Part shown: positions 1 to 15,600 of the stretch, in pieces
Layout of the letters: each line of letters begins with the position of its first letter
How positions within the stretch are numbered: the stretch's first letter is position 1
Source of the DNA: Lepidonotus clava
Taxonomy: Eukaryota; Annelida; Polychaeta; Phyllodocida; Polynoidae
Length of the DNA stretch: 64,000 nt
Assembly (NCBI GenBank): GCA_936440205.1
Contig: OW387145.1
Span: 25,795,075-25,859,074 of the forward strand
Direction of reading: 5' to 3'
The notes under the pieces: generated by a model
Databases searched by the model: none
Seen by the model: the letters and a program-made list of their open reading frames with translations, nothing else
Told to the model about the DNA's origin: nothing
Position numbers and translations under genes: made by a program

Positions 1-677
1 AGGCAGTGACGAGCATGTAAGAGATGAGAATGGCGAAAAATACAATAGGTAATAGAAGTACGGACGTTTTGCATGTGACAACAAACTATCACTGCAAAAA
101 CACATATATTTATATACATCCCTTCAACAATGACAAGTCTAAGGTGGAACGCCACTGTACAAAATAAATTAGCACAACATTCTAAACACCCTTATAAACA
201 AATATAATACTGAGAAAAGATGTGCAATATGCCCAATACTTCGTGGGCGTTCTAATATCACGGTAAATTTATCATTCACGTTTCAGACTAGCGACATTGA
301 GCCGTCTGTTTTAGGTCTTAGCTTGTAATATCACACATGACTAACTTTTTAAATATCAGATACATCATATTCTTTTGGATTAAGAAAAGGCCATATTTGT
401 AATCCCCTTCAAACAACCAATTTAAGCAAATGCATGTATTTCTCTTTCTCCAATGAGTATATGTACAGTAGAACTTTTTTTAAAAAAAACCTTGGTCGAA
501 ACTATAGACTTCCATCGAAAACCCAAGGAATTGATAGGTAAATACTGCATTTCAGCTGGGAATTCATATCGCTCATACATATAGATGATAACATTGTTTA
601 CTTGTTTGTTAACATAAATCAAGATCTTTCCACTGATGATTTCTAGGAAAGAACAATTTTGACTAAATTCTAAGATC
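1..677. other. AT-rich flank downstream of SPMAP2-like gene
   Basis: No gene is supported here. The stretch is AT-rich with only short open frames that carry no recognisable motif. Part of it is presumably the 3' untranslated region of the minus-strand gene ending at 678, but I see no clear AATAAA on that strand close to the stop codon. Confidence 0.4.
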
Positions 678-3600
678 TTATCGCTGGAGTGGTTGGGCCA
701 GCTCCTCTACTCTCCGTGAGCATCGCGCTTTCAAAGCGTTTTCCTTGACAACAAATGCGTCGGGGTCAAATTGCACGTGGTCCATGGAAGCCCTGACGAT
801 AGGGCTGGCGAGTTCTCCCAGGCGTGTGGTGGCCTGGGCCTTACGAGCTGCTCGTCCCACGGGCCAGATGACATCACGAGCCGGGATGTAGCCGTCTGGC
901 ACCGACTTGTGCTTGGACAGCTCGACACTCCGACCGGATGGGGAGGCCTTCTTGGCCTCAAGGGACACCTACACAGATAACAAGATTAGACTTTAAGAAT
1001 AAATGAATGACAGCGTTCAGTGTCATCTATTCTACCAGAGCATGGTATAAACACAACCAAAGGGAAAGATAGTTAGAAAATGTTGTAATACTGAGTTAAC
1101 AGCACGAACTGACTTGTTTGTTATTTTAATCAGGGCAACAGCAATACGACCAATACTGGCATTCTCCAATAAAATAATTAAAGTGAGCTGCGACGGGCCG
1201 CCCAAAATACCCCTTTTTCTCCTTTCATTATAAGAAGATTCCTATTACTCCCTTTCTATGCCTCCACCTACCTCTCTTCAGCGAAAATTAGAATATAAAG
1301 GTCTTCGCTATTTTCCCCTCCGATGGATGTACATAGGCCTAATAAGGTTGTATCTAGTTTTCTGACCTTCTGACAAAATCTATGAGGCACTGGTTAGACA
1401 CAATGTCTAACCAATATTATGCAGAACACCTGATGGTAGTATAGCCAATAATTCATTTCTATATGTAAAGTAATATTTAGAAATAGTCATTGCATAATGA
1501 CATAATGAATTGCCATGATGTTACATAAAGATGAACATAAATAGGATCAATATAAAATTATCAAGGGGGTGGGTATAATATTGTATCATGATCAGTTCAA
1601 GCAATACAACGTGGGACACTATCAAAAAAGAGATAACTCACCGGCCACTGGGGCTCCCTGAAGGGCCCCTCGGGTCGGGACTTGGCTACAGCCAGAGACT
1701 CTACCCGGCCGGACGCGGTGACGGTGAGGGCCGACTTGGGGATCAGGGTCTGGACCCCCCGGTTGTCGGAGTAGGCGGCCGGCAGGGACTTGGGCTGGGC
1801 CAGGGACTCTGTTCTGTCGCGGTTGTTGCAGGCCTTTGCCCATTTGGATACTTTCCAGATGGGAGAAGATCTGCCACAGCTGAAGACATAATGCGGTCTG
1901 AAAAACAAGAAAAGCATCGATAAAAAAGGGTGAAAATCATAATAATTATTATTATTGCGAAAAAAAGCTTTTGTTCGTAATAAGTCATTAAAATATATTA
2001 CAGAAACAATCCGTTGATAAAACGTCGTAGGACATTGTAGGCTAGGAGCTCTACATTTCAGTTGATCACGAAGTTGGAATCCACCAGGTGGCAGTGTAGG
2101 GATGTCCATGTTCCATCAGAAGAAATATTACATTTTGCTGCTGTTCTGCACATATAGTCTCAGGTACTGTGAATATAAGTATATCGACCATGAAATAGAA
2201 TTTACTCTACTTCTATATTCTGCGTATGCAAAAAATATTTCTTATTATTAGAAAATAATTGTCTCACAAAGTCTCATTGATGTGATGATAATCGGTCATA
2301 AAGTTATAAAATTATAACAATGACCTTTTTAACTGGTTACCACATATAGTGTCCAAAAAATTCCCCATTGGTGACCCCCTGGACAGATCTCCTGCTACCT
2401 CTAATTTCTAGGGGTGTATGTGTTGTCATGCAGCAACAGGCTAGGTACCAGCGGATCCCACTACTCACCTGTCGGCCTGGAAGGCTGTTGGGGGCAGCTT
2501 GTGCTCGGCGAGCTGCTCCACGCGTCCAGTGGCCGCCCCCTTCATGGCGCCGGGGCTGACGGTCCAGATGACAGAAGACCGGCCGCAACTGTACATAAAC
2601 TCCGGCCTGGGCAGGAGAAAGGGCAGAACAGCTATTATTGGACCTGATGAGGGATTAGAATACAATATGTATGACGAAATAGCTAGTAGGAAACTGAATC
2701 AGAAAAGTAAAAGTAAAGCATGTGTATAGAATCTAGTGTCAGTCCAATATCACGAAATAATTGTTAAAGTTATGGGTTTGAGAGTTCATGCGCCATGCGC
2801 ATTAGACCCTACAGTTACAGTTTGATATAAAACCTTTCCTAATACGTTTAAATGCGTTACGTACATATATGTGTATTACTATTAAGTATAGGAATGTTTA
2901 CAGCGTTCTTTGTGGTTTTTAATTACAGCTTTGTCAAACCCTGATCAATCATTTGTCTCTACTTCAATTTAATCCCATTCTTCCATGTTTGCCGTTAAAA
3001 AACCTCCGTGGCTAACGGTACAATATGGATTCCGTGAATATGATTTTACTTCAGAAGAAGTAAGCGTACCTTATTATTGGGCTCACATCCAATTTCAGGT
3101 GCAGTTAAACAGTAAGATAAAGTTTGATAATGATAGCGGACAATTGCAAATAGATCTCTATAATGAGTTTCGTTTTATCCTTACATAGTTTTATATCCTA
3201 TTGTTTATACATATATACCAATTTTCATATTTACTTTATTTTAATTATTTATTCTTATAGTAATTTGTCATTTTTGAGATCATAATATACGATTCAATAG
3301 CATAGGGCACTGTAGGATATATATAATGAATCTCCTGGATGGTTCAATAGTTATTGACCTGAACAGGTTATACATGAAAGGTTTAATAAAGCAACGCCAA
3401 ATATACTTTATTCCGATGGGCGCAAGTAATCAATATGTGGGGATGTTCTGAAAGCAGCGTGGCCTTTGGTGAGGTGTACATAAACCATCGGTGTGTGTAA
3501 TGTAGTCTTACCGACATACAGACCTCAACACGCTACAGAATGTGTGCTTAAACATAACTGCCATCGCTCTGCCATAATTACATGCAGGCCTGCTGTGTCT

Positions 3601-6600
3601 CATTTCAGCCCAATCAGTGTTTTTATATTGATCAATGTAATGTATAAGAAAGTGGCACGTGACAACACGTAGCAATAGTGGATTGGCTCTCTGTGCTTCT
3701 CATCTACTATACGGACTGGCACAAAGTAGTGTCTGCACAGTGTCAGCAATTTTATGTGCCACTTTTCTTGTATGCCTATATAATACTTTATTGTGATCCC
3801 GTCAGTTGTAAGTATTCCAGTTTTACTATTAAAATTCACGCAGATTTGAACTTTGTAAATACCACATGCTCCAGAAACACACAAGTAATATTACCTCTTC
3901 TTGTTTCGACTAACAAACATAAAACCATATCCAATATATTAATACAAACACCTTCACAATAACAATGTAAATGCAATTCACCCATACCACTATGCTACAC
4001 ATCTAGTCCCTATATCTCTAAAACTACTATGGAAATTGGTTGTCAAAGAAATTCCTGAAACGCAAAATTGAAATTACATCTTAAAAAAATCTGCTTTGTC
4101 AGAATCAAAAAGGACTCGTAGCTTAATAAGAATAACCCATTAGAAATGGGAGCACAGAGGGAACAAACAAGGACAGAACAAAACATCAACAGGGACATCG
4201 AATAATGTTGAACTGCAAAAACAAAAAATATCTCTAATATAAATATTGGGGGCAATATTGAAAGAATAGAGCTCTTGTGTGGGCGTGCATGCTGTGTTGT
4301 AGCAGGCGGGTGGGTCCAGCACTAGCTGCTACCCACTGGAGGAGGGATTAGTGGAAATCCAGCCGGCGTGATCCAAAGACCGTCTTGCCAAGGTCTCTGG
4401 GGCCTTGGCAACTGTGGCCCGGGGGAAGGCCCTGGAGGAGGTTTGGTCCGTTTAGACCTCAGGTCATCTGAGATTATCCATTCACGATCACTCACTGGGT
4501 GTACACATGTAAAACAATCGCCGACGGAGCTCAGGAACCGGTATTATAGGATTATTGGTGTTAATCTCCGCCCGACCATTGGGCGGCCAGGTAGTAACTA
4601 GCTTGGTCCTCTAAAGTGTCTAATTGTTAATGACATAACCTCGCCTTTTAAGACAGCAGAATTCCCGAGTCAGTTTGGAGTGAGTACTTACAGGTCATGT
4701 ACGGTTGAATTAAGTCTAAGTTGTCTTACCCGTTTTCATAGAAATTCCTACTATATGCTAATCTAAAAATATGAAGGTCAATTATGTGTTAGCTATACAT
4801 GATCATACATGCACTACAGTGTGGTTTATCTAAGACGATGCCTATTCAGATATAAAGTCATAACTACGGTGTGTAGGCTACTAAGTTGAGGCCAGTATTT
4901 TCGTAACTGATGAGGTTAATCGTGGGCTAATCAATGTGTTTTGATTAGGTTTCAGGATTTCAATTCTGTCTATCACAAATATCTATGAATTCATGATGAT
5001 TGCTATGCACCAATACATCTGTGACAGATGGAATCGCTGACCTCAAAAACATTTATCATAAAGTTCTAATTGTTGATGAGGAATGAGCCTAATCGGTTAC
5101 AAAAATATGGGCCCAACACTAGTACATAACTATAAGTATCTACACTAAATTCCAATGTCTATGATATTGTCTCTAATACAAAAGCATCACAGGTCCAAAG
5201 TCAGGAAGGGTTTGGGTGGTTCTCACAAAACCCTTTTGAAATGAGTCCTCCCTTTCAAAAGTCCAAACCCATATGCCTCAAAATAAAGGAAAATTAGGAG
5301 GAAATAAAGGATTTATCAGATGCTAGATTTTAAGTCCTCCTAGAACTTCAAAACGGGATAGTTATGGCTTAACTAGGACACAATTTAATCATGTTTGCTT
5401 GCAGTTTAAAGTATTCAAATTCTTTAGTGAAAAATGACCCCCCCCCCCCCCACTCCCTGTTTACAATATTAATGAGATCAAAACCATTTTGACCGCAAAC
5501 CAACAAACCTATAGTCCTTTATCAAAATAACAATGTTATGTAACAATATGGAGAAATAGTGAACCTATTGCAGTTATCTATTCTTATAGACAAAATTTCC
5601 AATAATTATATATTTGACTAAGTTAAATTGTCACTAATCAGTAGGTAACAATTAATGTCTTGCGAACAGCATTTTTCTGTTTGTCATGAAAGGAAGAAGC
5701 ATTTTTGCAAAATAACCTCTAATTGAGATTGCCGGGTTTGAATACATTTTGTGACAGTTGAATTTTTTTAGTCATGAAGCACTAATCATAACAGTCACTG
5801 TCAAACTAATGAGTGACTGATTAGCCTAATCAGTCATGAAATATAGACCTAGAAACTAAATAGGATTGGTACCATCGCGTTGTGTGTGTGGGTTTAAAAG
5901 ATTACAATAAAAATTAAACCCTCAAAATTCTTGCAATATCCCGAAATCAATCTAAGGAAAAATGAAAGGACAAATGGGTAGAATAAAAGACTGTGACAGT
6001 ACATCTATCATTATTCTAATTCTATAATTGAATTTATCTAGGGATTTTGGATGTGCTCAGTAAAAACCTACCTGTTGTCGTGGTCACCAATCTGGAAGTT
6101 TCTCTTGGGCTGGGAGAGGCTCACGAGCCTGTCGGTGGACTTGGCATTAAGGGCCGTCTTGGGCACAGGCCACAAGGTCTCCTGGGTACCCCACGTTACA
6201 CGGGGACTAACAGGCAATTAGGAAAAGGAAACTCAATGAGACATCAAAACAAAAAAGATACATTATAAACAGTTGACAAATTCAAATCCGACCAACATTT
6301 CAGTCATGCATATATGTTTAGACTGGTGAGAGAGTTGTAAATTTGATAACGGTTATTTACCCGAGTTACCGCATGCACCCTTAATTTTCTTAAACAAAGA
6401 GTTTTATGAATATTTTTGTATATACACAGAGACAATTTTCTTACAATAAATAAGAGTTTCACTGAACATAATTATTATGGTAATGAAAACCTCGTATTGA
6501 AGTTATTTGTTTGTAAATTGTATGATGACTTCTTATAGATATGAATAGGCCTTTATCATTGCAGTGTTCGACATGAATAATTTCATTGGCCCAATTATTT

Positions 6601-9600
6601 CTTTCCGAGGTCACACTTGTGAAGTCTAGATGTCTGATCAAGGTCAATGGCTTCTCAAAAAATCAAATTTCACCTTTATGAAATCAATTATGTATTTTCT
6701 AAATAAGCTGTATTTCGTCTCATCATAATCAAAACTTAGTGGTTATCTTTTTTTTTTATGTCGCTGCAGGTTATGCTCCTCTCATCGTCGGGGTTTATTT
6801 CATTATATTGTTTTGGCTGATTTCAATGCCATCCATCCCAAAATTTCTGATACTCACTCGGGGAGATGTAAATGGCCCATTTCTACCATCTGCCGATTCC
6901 TGCGATCCCTTTATGAAGGGGAGAAAAGTCACTACTGATAAAACATTGTCTTCTGAATGACTCTTTATACTCAACCTGATCATAATAAATAGGGACAGTG
7001 GTCACACATTATGACACGCCAACCACCCTAGTTCACTGCACCCCAGAACGCCGCAGATGTTAATCGATAGGACTGTACAAATAACGGTGAAGAATCACAC
7101 GAAGAGATTTTTCCGAATCCATATATCCACTCACAGCAAACCAAACACTTATAGGTTAATGATCGAGAAATACACCTCTCAATAAGTTTGCTGCAAAATG
7201 TAGATTTTTTATCTTAACGTTCCGTTTCGGGTATGGGCTACGTCATGGTAGGGTGGGGGCCCTATAGAATTACTGCATCTATCTTAACTTGCTCATCTTC
7301 CTTGTACTATAGATTCTCCAAAATGTATGCCTTTGTCCTAGAATATGCATGGCAATATATTTGGTGTGTCCTAAGGCATTGAGACATAGGATTATCAGAT
7401 CAAATGTAATATCTTTTCGTTTCTGCTGCATTAGTTGGAAACCCCAATCTTAGCAATCTTTATTTCTATAATTTCATTAACTTTCCATAGTCATATGCAT
7501 CCTAAGAACTCTTTCGGTAGAAATAACATTCGGTATGCCTTTTAATTTAATTTAAATACGTGATGAATGACATAACTTGGCTGCTACAGGTTAGAAATAA
7601 AGCAATCTGAGTTTTAAAGATGAATTTGTCTTCAGGGCAGCTCCTAGATTTTTTAAAAACAGAAGCTTGCATCGTCCCTTCCCTCTTTTACTAGGTTGAC
7701 CCACCCCTGCATTTGTTTAAGGTATGGGCTACGTCATGGTAGGGTGGGGGCCCTATAAAATTATTGCATCTATCTTAACTTGCTCATCTTCCTTGTACTA
7801 TAGATTCTCCAAAATGTATGCCTTTGCCCTAGAATATGCATGGCAATATGTTTGGTGTGTCTTGAGGCATTGCGACGTATATGGATTATCAGATCAAATG
7901 TAATATCATTTTGTTTCTGCTGCATTAGTTGGAAACCCCAAACTTAGCAATCTTTATTTCTATAATTTCATTAACTTTCCACAGTCACATGCATCCCAAG
8001 AACTATATAGGTAGAAATAACGTTCTGTATGCCTTAAAATTTAATTTAACTAAGTGATGAATGACATAACTTGGCTGCTACAGGTTAGAGATAGAGCAGT
8101 CTGCATGAGTTTTAAAGATGCCTTCTCCGGGGCAGCTACTAGATTTCAAAAACAGAAGCTTGCATCATCCCTTCCCTCTTTTACTAGGTTGACCCACCCC
8201 TGCATTTGTGTATTTTGTACCATGGGTATATTTTCTCTTGGTTATCATGAAGCCTTTTTAGTCAGATCAAGCAAAAACAAACGTATTATCTCAATTCTTA
8301 ACTATGCCACTCTTGGAAAAGTTAGGTTTTTAGTTCTATTTCTAGTTAAGTTAAATCAAATTCAAAATCCAATGCTAAGTTTAATAATTCGTCAAAGGTG
8401 CAAGATTTTAAAATAAAATGAGAAGATCAATTTTATCAATTCACATAGACGGTCAAATTCAGCATATTCTCTATCACATTGCAATGACATGATTATGAGG
8501 TATTTGTGAAAAACATGTAATATAAACTACTAAGTATTTTGTTTTAAAAATGATAGGTACGCTCCTAGTTAAATGTTCTCATTCAAAGTATACCTTCATT
8601 TGTCTAAAAATTACACATAATTTTGTACATTGTTGTGGAAATATTGCATGTTCTTGTGCATGGAAGTATGGTTCGTCTTTTTGCTATGTTTTGTGTAAAC
8701 AAAATGTTTTATTTTGTGTTCCACTAGGCTAGAAAACGTCAAAAGCTGTTAGCGACTATACCTATGTTTGTTAGCATGCGGTTTGTTTAATTGTTTTAAT
8801 AAAACCGGTAGCATATTAATTGTCGGGGCTTTTCAAACAGGCGCACTATAACCTAAAGAACTGTGTAAATGTTTCTTTGCACCGCTACCTTTTGTCAAAG
8901 CCTGTATAGTAAGTCCAGCGCTGGTCTTCATATGAGCCAAGTGGCTCACCTGTCCCTCTACCATACAATCAATGCACATTTTATTGGAGTTATCCTTTGG
9001 TTTAACTTTAACATCGATATTGATTGATCATGAAAATTATGTTATTGTTAGTCTATACCCTTTTTTCCCTTTACAAACTATGAATTTGTTAATGTATAAA
9101 CTGTTTCTTATATCTTTGTTGAAGATTGATTATTATGTATCAGACAGAAGCCCAAACATTGTACGGTTCCTTCTAATGGAAAACCATCTTTCTAACTTAA
9201 TATCAAGAGGCTAGGAAGAAAACATCCCGTTTAGTTAATGTCGTAAACCCTGAGCCCTTTACACGAACATGCATATATATTCATTACAACCAAACCCTTA
9301 AACAGTTAGCCACCATAGCCTTATCTAACAAATAGTAAACGGAGTGTATGTATATATTTATGAATGGGTTGTCCATTTACTCACGGCCAATAGTGTAGGT
9401 AATTAATACACAAATAGTCAACAAGAAAAAATGTATGTACAAAACACTTTATACTAATTATAGGTGAACGATGATATCAATGAACGTAATAGTTTGATGA
9501 CAATAGATTATTTTATTCTAGTGCTCGACCTTTTTTAAAGGACCGCTGATCAGTTGGTGTCTTTGTAATATGGTATTACATTTTAATTTGAATATCCTGC

Positions 9601-12600
9601 TATGACCTAACATTCAAATGTTATATTTGTTGTATAATGGGTAATGTATGTATTGTTTTTTCCCTATCTCTTCTTAACCGATTATTCGAAACTGAACCGA
9701 ATAGAAACTTACCCACAACTTGTGATCCAAAGCATCTTGTGTTCTTTTGGTTGGGCCAATTGCATCAACCGGTCCCTGGGGGCATGAAACACAAAACCAA
9801 TTTTGACACCAAACAGGACTATGCTTATACCATGAAAGAGGAGACCATGCAATTCCATTACATTCACCAAAATAATTATATAGAACCTCCCTGATAGTCG
9901 TGAAGCTGCAGGTACCCATATCTTATCCTCTCAGGGGTGTGATATTAAATGATATATTAAGACATTTTGCCATAATGTCATAACAGTTGAGATACCAGAT
10001 ACTTTGGGATATGTGAGGTTATACGTCCGGGTTATACGTTACGGTTACGTTAGGTGAGACGTCGGGGTTTCTTAAGCTCCCTATTATAAAAGCTGGAATA
10101 CTCACCTTCCCGTCCCAGTAGGGATCTGGGGCTTTTGAGTTGCCACTGAAATATACAAAATAATTGTAAACGTTATTTCACGATAAAACGGGATAACCGT
10201 GACGACGTATGTATTGGTATACCCCCAAAAAAGCATTTCTTTATTTAAATATGTCTATAATAGTACTGATTCACGGATGCTAAGAGGAGGAGAATTGGTA
10301 CTGATAAAAAGAATAACTTAAAGGAGTATATGAACCTCGAGAATGACAGAGAAGGGTTAGAATGGGGATTCCCACTGAGCGATGAATCCATCAGATCATA
10401 TACTTTTGATGTTATTCTTTGAGGCATCTTTAGATATCTTAAATTATCAATGTATCCCAATAAACTTTTAATCTCATGAAGATATGCCATTCAGACACCA
10501 AATTCCCATACCGTATTGAGTCAAGAAGATCCAAGACTATTTAATAGTACTTTAATTATCTTGAGTTTGTGCCCTATCACTCATTCATAAAAGGAATGTT
10601 TATTGGTATCATTCTCAATTACCAAGGAAATCGGGATCAGATTATTGGGAAGAAATCACCGCACAGTAGGCATACTCCCTTTCAGTGACACACATCAGTG
10701 TGACATGTGCAGGTGGAAGTTGGTGAGAGAAGGCATATAGGATAAAATGCATTAGAATCTGGGACTGTTTGCAAACGTGGAACTCAAGGGGTTAAATTGC
10801 CTCTTCTAGGTGTATATATGTGGTAAATTTCACAAATATTGTTCATGAAACACATTTTGCTATCAGGTGACAGTGTTAAGACACCAAATAGTTAAATGCA
10901 CACTTGAGTATTAGATTGAATATTCTTGACAGTGGCACGAGGAAAACGATACCTGATTAAAGAAATAATGACTGCTCATCATAATTATGTTTGTCAATCA
11001 CTTGCAAAATCAAAATAATTATAGTGGAAAGAAGTAAAGACATGCAGTGGCAAATTAAATTCTCCTTCCCTATATCCCATTTTGATTAAAAATCTGGTTA
11101 AAAGCTAGAATTGTTAAGTTTGATTTGATTACAGCTACGATTGTTAGTTTTACCGACCGTTTTATCATGACCCTATACAAAATTGTCTAGATCATTTATC
11201 AAATTTATAAAGATAGAGCTTAGACAGGCAACCAACAATCACATATGTAAAAAAAAGAAATGAAAAAAAAAGAAGGGAAAAAAGCCGTTCTTAAAAAGTC
11301 CCAATATCTGATAAAAGATAGGTTGATAAAGAGAACCAACAAATGAGAGTGAAACATGCAAGATATTATGAATGCGAAGTCAGTCATATGCTACACCTAA
11401 ACATCTATACAGTTTATACAAGTTGACAACATTCTCGTCGACAAACAGTAATGGTTAAAGCCATTCCCTCTACACCACTAAGTAACTCACTCTCTTCCGA
11501 TTTGCCCATGTCTGTTGGCCTAGTGCAAAACTCCACTGAGAAGAAGATCTGAGTTCTAAAGGTTTCTTAACCTGAAAACCAAGGAATCATATACCAAGAT
11601 TTCTATATGTATTCAGACATAATGTAAAAACATCACAATAGTGAGAAATATGACATAAACGAAAGAATATTCCAATACGGCGACACTATTAACCTGAAAC
11701 ACACGTTTTTCTTAATCGTAGCCATTTCCTATGAACCTGTACGGTCAAGCTTCATGCGTATTCATATCTCACTGGTAACCTTCCAAGGAAGCACAATAGA
11801 TTCGCTCACAGTGTTTTTGTACACCTTTAAAGCACATACGTTTTGAAAGTGGAGATAATGAAACCAATTACATCATCCTCACTGCGGCGGAAGAAATGAA
11901 TGAACTGTGCTTAACCTTTCTGTACCCCGTTAACAAGAGGAATTTGATTAAATTTGCATAGAAAAGGTAAGGTTGGTATTCATCACTTATACATAACATA
12001 TTTTCCTTCCCTACATTCACTCAACCCAAAGTACCTTGATAAGCTAGGGTCTACCCTTGGCCAAAAATAACAGCCCTATGAATAATATCCATGCAGATAT
12101 TTTAACGTATTTTTATAGTATTCCCCCGCACATTGGTGGCTGCAGTGCCAAAGATCGCACACACCTGCAGGAGGCCTAAGGACTCGGGGCTTATAGCTGG
12201 GGCCATATGAGATGGGATTATAGTGGAATAAGTCGAGCTGGCGGCCCGGGAATAGGCCCACGGTGTATATTGGCCGGATGATCCCCAGCAGCTTGGGCCT
12301 ACAGGTGGTAAGTAGGGGCCAGTCGCCGCCAACTTGTCAGCGGCAAAACCCTCCATACTGAGTCAATATTACATTGACCAGTGGAAACATTATTTTACCC
12401 ATAACGTGGCCTGTTTGCCGTGCGACCACGGGCAGAGTGCATTGTAAGTGAAGGATATTTACGTGAGGGAGTGGGCGAAGTGTATAGTGTATAAGTGGCC
12501 CAAGTGGTGCTGGGGCTTTCATTATAAACAAATCTGATCGGCAGCTTGTGTAGGGAGAGTCCATGACTTGGCTAAAGCAGGAAGCCGCAGAGAACTGCCA

Positions 12601-15600
12601 AAAAACCCTGCTGAATAGTGCTTCAGACACTATTTGAAAATCTTTGAATATGGATTGCTATTTGTTCACATATATGAAATGAAAAACATCTTTGGTAGAA
12701 AGTAACTGTGAGATGAAAAAAAAAAAAATCTTCTGTGAATGTGAAACATGCATGACAAATTAGCCAATCTAAATTTATATATCCTTGGTGCACAACCTAT
12801 AACTGTAATCTGTGTAAAGCAAATTGTATTTGCCAAAGGAATATCCTCAAGCTTGAACGTCAAATAACATTTTATCTTGATGTCAGACATTATCCTACAA
12901 TCTAACCATATTTGTTTCTTTAGTCAAAGGTGTCCATGCAGGCGGTATATGATCGATTTCTAATGTATAACTGTAATATTCCATACATGTATACTGATTA
13001 TACTATGATATATGTTGCAAATCATTGACCTTTCATATATCAATATGTACAGCAATAGCTCTTTAGCTTCTCATGCACTATAGGTCTGTTTGCACAAACC
13101 AAGTCTCACTTTCCTGAGGGAGCCGCTACCTTTCGTTCGACCTAACCTTCAACTTCAAGCTTCAAAATATTCATGAGCTAATCGTCTGCATGGACTCGCT
13201 GCACTCTCTGTAGGGTGTTTGCGTGCAGCCAAATGAAAAACCAGCATCCCCAATCAGCAAGGGGCGACTGACTCAAATACGCAATTCTACACTTGATAAC
13301 ATGTAATCAACGAGTTAAAAGTAAATTATCATATTCTAGTACATCTAATCGGAGGTCTAATGACACCATGATTTGATATCTGACTGTTATTAGAATGATG
13401 GCACTATTAGTAAATGTATGCTGTTTTTCTATACACAAACGTGGCTACAGAAGCTATACACTTTTTTACGTTCTCCTGTTATCACCTAGCGTTGCACATA
13501 AAAGGTATCCAGGTGTCACTAATTAAATCCATAACTAATTTGGCAATTAAGAAAAAATGCACCTTGCCACATAGGATGCTGAATACTGGGTTCACCTTAT
13601 TCTATGTGTGTATTTTCAAGTGTTATTTGTCGAGATGACATTGACCTAATAGAAGCAAAACCAAAAGAAAATCGATTCTAAGAAACCTTATGCAAGTTTG
13701 GGTGGATTAATCATAGACAAGTAGACAGTAATAAAGGATTTGTTTTAACTAATTTTCATTGCTTATATTTGAGTATAGGCCTTAGCTACTTAGGGGCCAT
13801 CCATAAATGATGTCACACTTTTTCAGGGTATTTTTAGGACCCATCCACCCCCCTGTCATACAAAATTTCTGATTTAGATATGAAAATAAGGCCTGTTTTC
13901 AGGCAGTGTCACACTGTTCAATCCACCCACCCACCCCCTTGAGTGTGACATCATTTATGGATAGCCCCTTAGTAGTCCACGTTTATAGTTATTTAACTTT
14001 ATATGACGTTGTCATTTTTAGCACTATTCTTCTGTTTTTTTCATCTCACTTGGGTAACTAGCTAAAAGCATTGTAACAAGGCTGTTGTGATTAGAGTTTC
14101 TCTCTATCATATTGAGCAATACATAGAATTATTAAACCCATACTAAACTCCTGTAACGATACCAGTGGCGGATCCAGGGGGGGGGGGGGGGCAAAAGGGG
14201 CAATTGCAAGCTAAATCATGGGGGGGTGGGGGAACATATATTACCCCCCTAGACAGACTCTGGATCCGCCCCTGGATACTATAATGACAGGCATCATAAT
14301 GCCTGATGCTGTCCGCTGTGTAAAATAGTGATATTATTTCAAAATAACATTGAAAAGGAATTGCCAGGTGTAGTTGCATTGACTGACAGACAGAACAAAT
14401 ATAAATGAGACACTTCTCAAAATTCAGATGATTAACCTAATCACAAAAATCAGTTAAGAAGATATGAGCCCAGAAGATGTTTTCTTTTGTTGTTCCAAAT
14501 TATGAGGTTTCAATAATTCATTTGTAAAACCAAAAACAAACATCCCTATTATCTTGTATTAGAGTGATCGTCAAGGTTCAAAGAAACATGCCTATTGCCT
14601 CCGTTCAATGTTCGAAAAATGTTACTCTCATATAGGTCCATCCATCAATAGGGTCTCTAAACAAAATCTTTATTCATATTCATATTTTAGATCCAGACAG
14701 ACTTTTTCATCACCATACAAAAAGACTTTAAAGAATATAATTTTGTATAAAATCATTATTTTGATTCCAGTCACACAACAACAACTTCTCATTTAATTAA
14801 AGTTCCTTTAATCCTGCTTGTGTATACATATAGATACGTAGATATAAGTGAGTGTGTTCTGTTATATGTACTTGGGAAATTGCCTACAATACAAAACCAA
14901 TGCATCGCACGATAGAGAGTTCATATGCCAGGATGGAAATGAGCTGATTAAAATTATTCAGTGCATTTATTGGCGTCGCTACTAACCTTTTGAATACATT
15001 GTTTATGAAAAGCTGTTGAAGATAGCCCAGCCGGAAATAACTATCCAATAGCTCTAAACTTCCAGTTGGCTAAACCAATAAGCCTCTTTCACTTTACTAA
15101 CGAGACCTCTGGCTACTTGGGCTGGAATAGTTATTAAAGTTTCAGCATTCAACCATAATCAGCTAATAAAGGGCTGGAATAAATGGCAAATGCAAACCCC
15201 GAGTATTCATAATATTCAAATCTATACTTGACCAGCTAATCAATAGCAATTGTTTGAATAATTAAGAACATACATTGACGTGCACGACAAGAAATGCGTA
15301 GGCCTATCAGCTGGCTATACGTTTATTAGTCTATCGGCGTTATATCAATGTTAAATAAAGGGGGAAAACATTATTTTCTCGTTAGTTCATTTTTTGTTGT
15401 TGCAAAAATACGACACGTTGGTATCAGTCAAATACTACAAAGCTGGGACTACGTGTATGTCTGTGAAACCTGCAACTAATCAATGGTTAACAGGCGGGAC
15501 CGCTCAGTTGAATGATGCACTGACCAATCAGGAAGTCAACATGTCTATAGGTCAATGAGAACAGCATGAACGCTACTTGTATCTCCATTAGAGTGTATCA

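Noticed and set aside
1588-1923. 111-codon plus-strand frame over the THEG-like exon
   Set aside because: Antisense shadow of the real minus-strand exon at 1642-1897.
12076-12630. Minus-strand frames of 61-97 codons in the GC-rich patch
   Set aside because: No flanking splice sites in consistent phase and no THEG repeat; treated as unexplained noncoding sequence.
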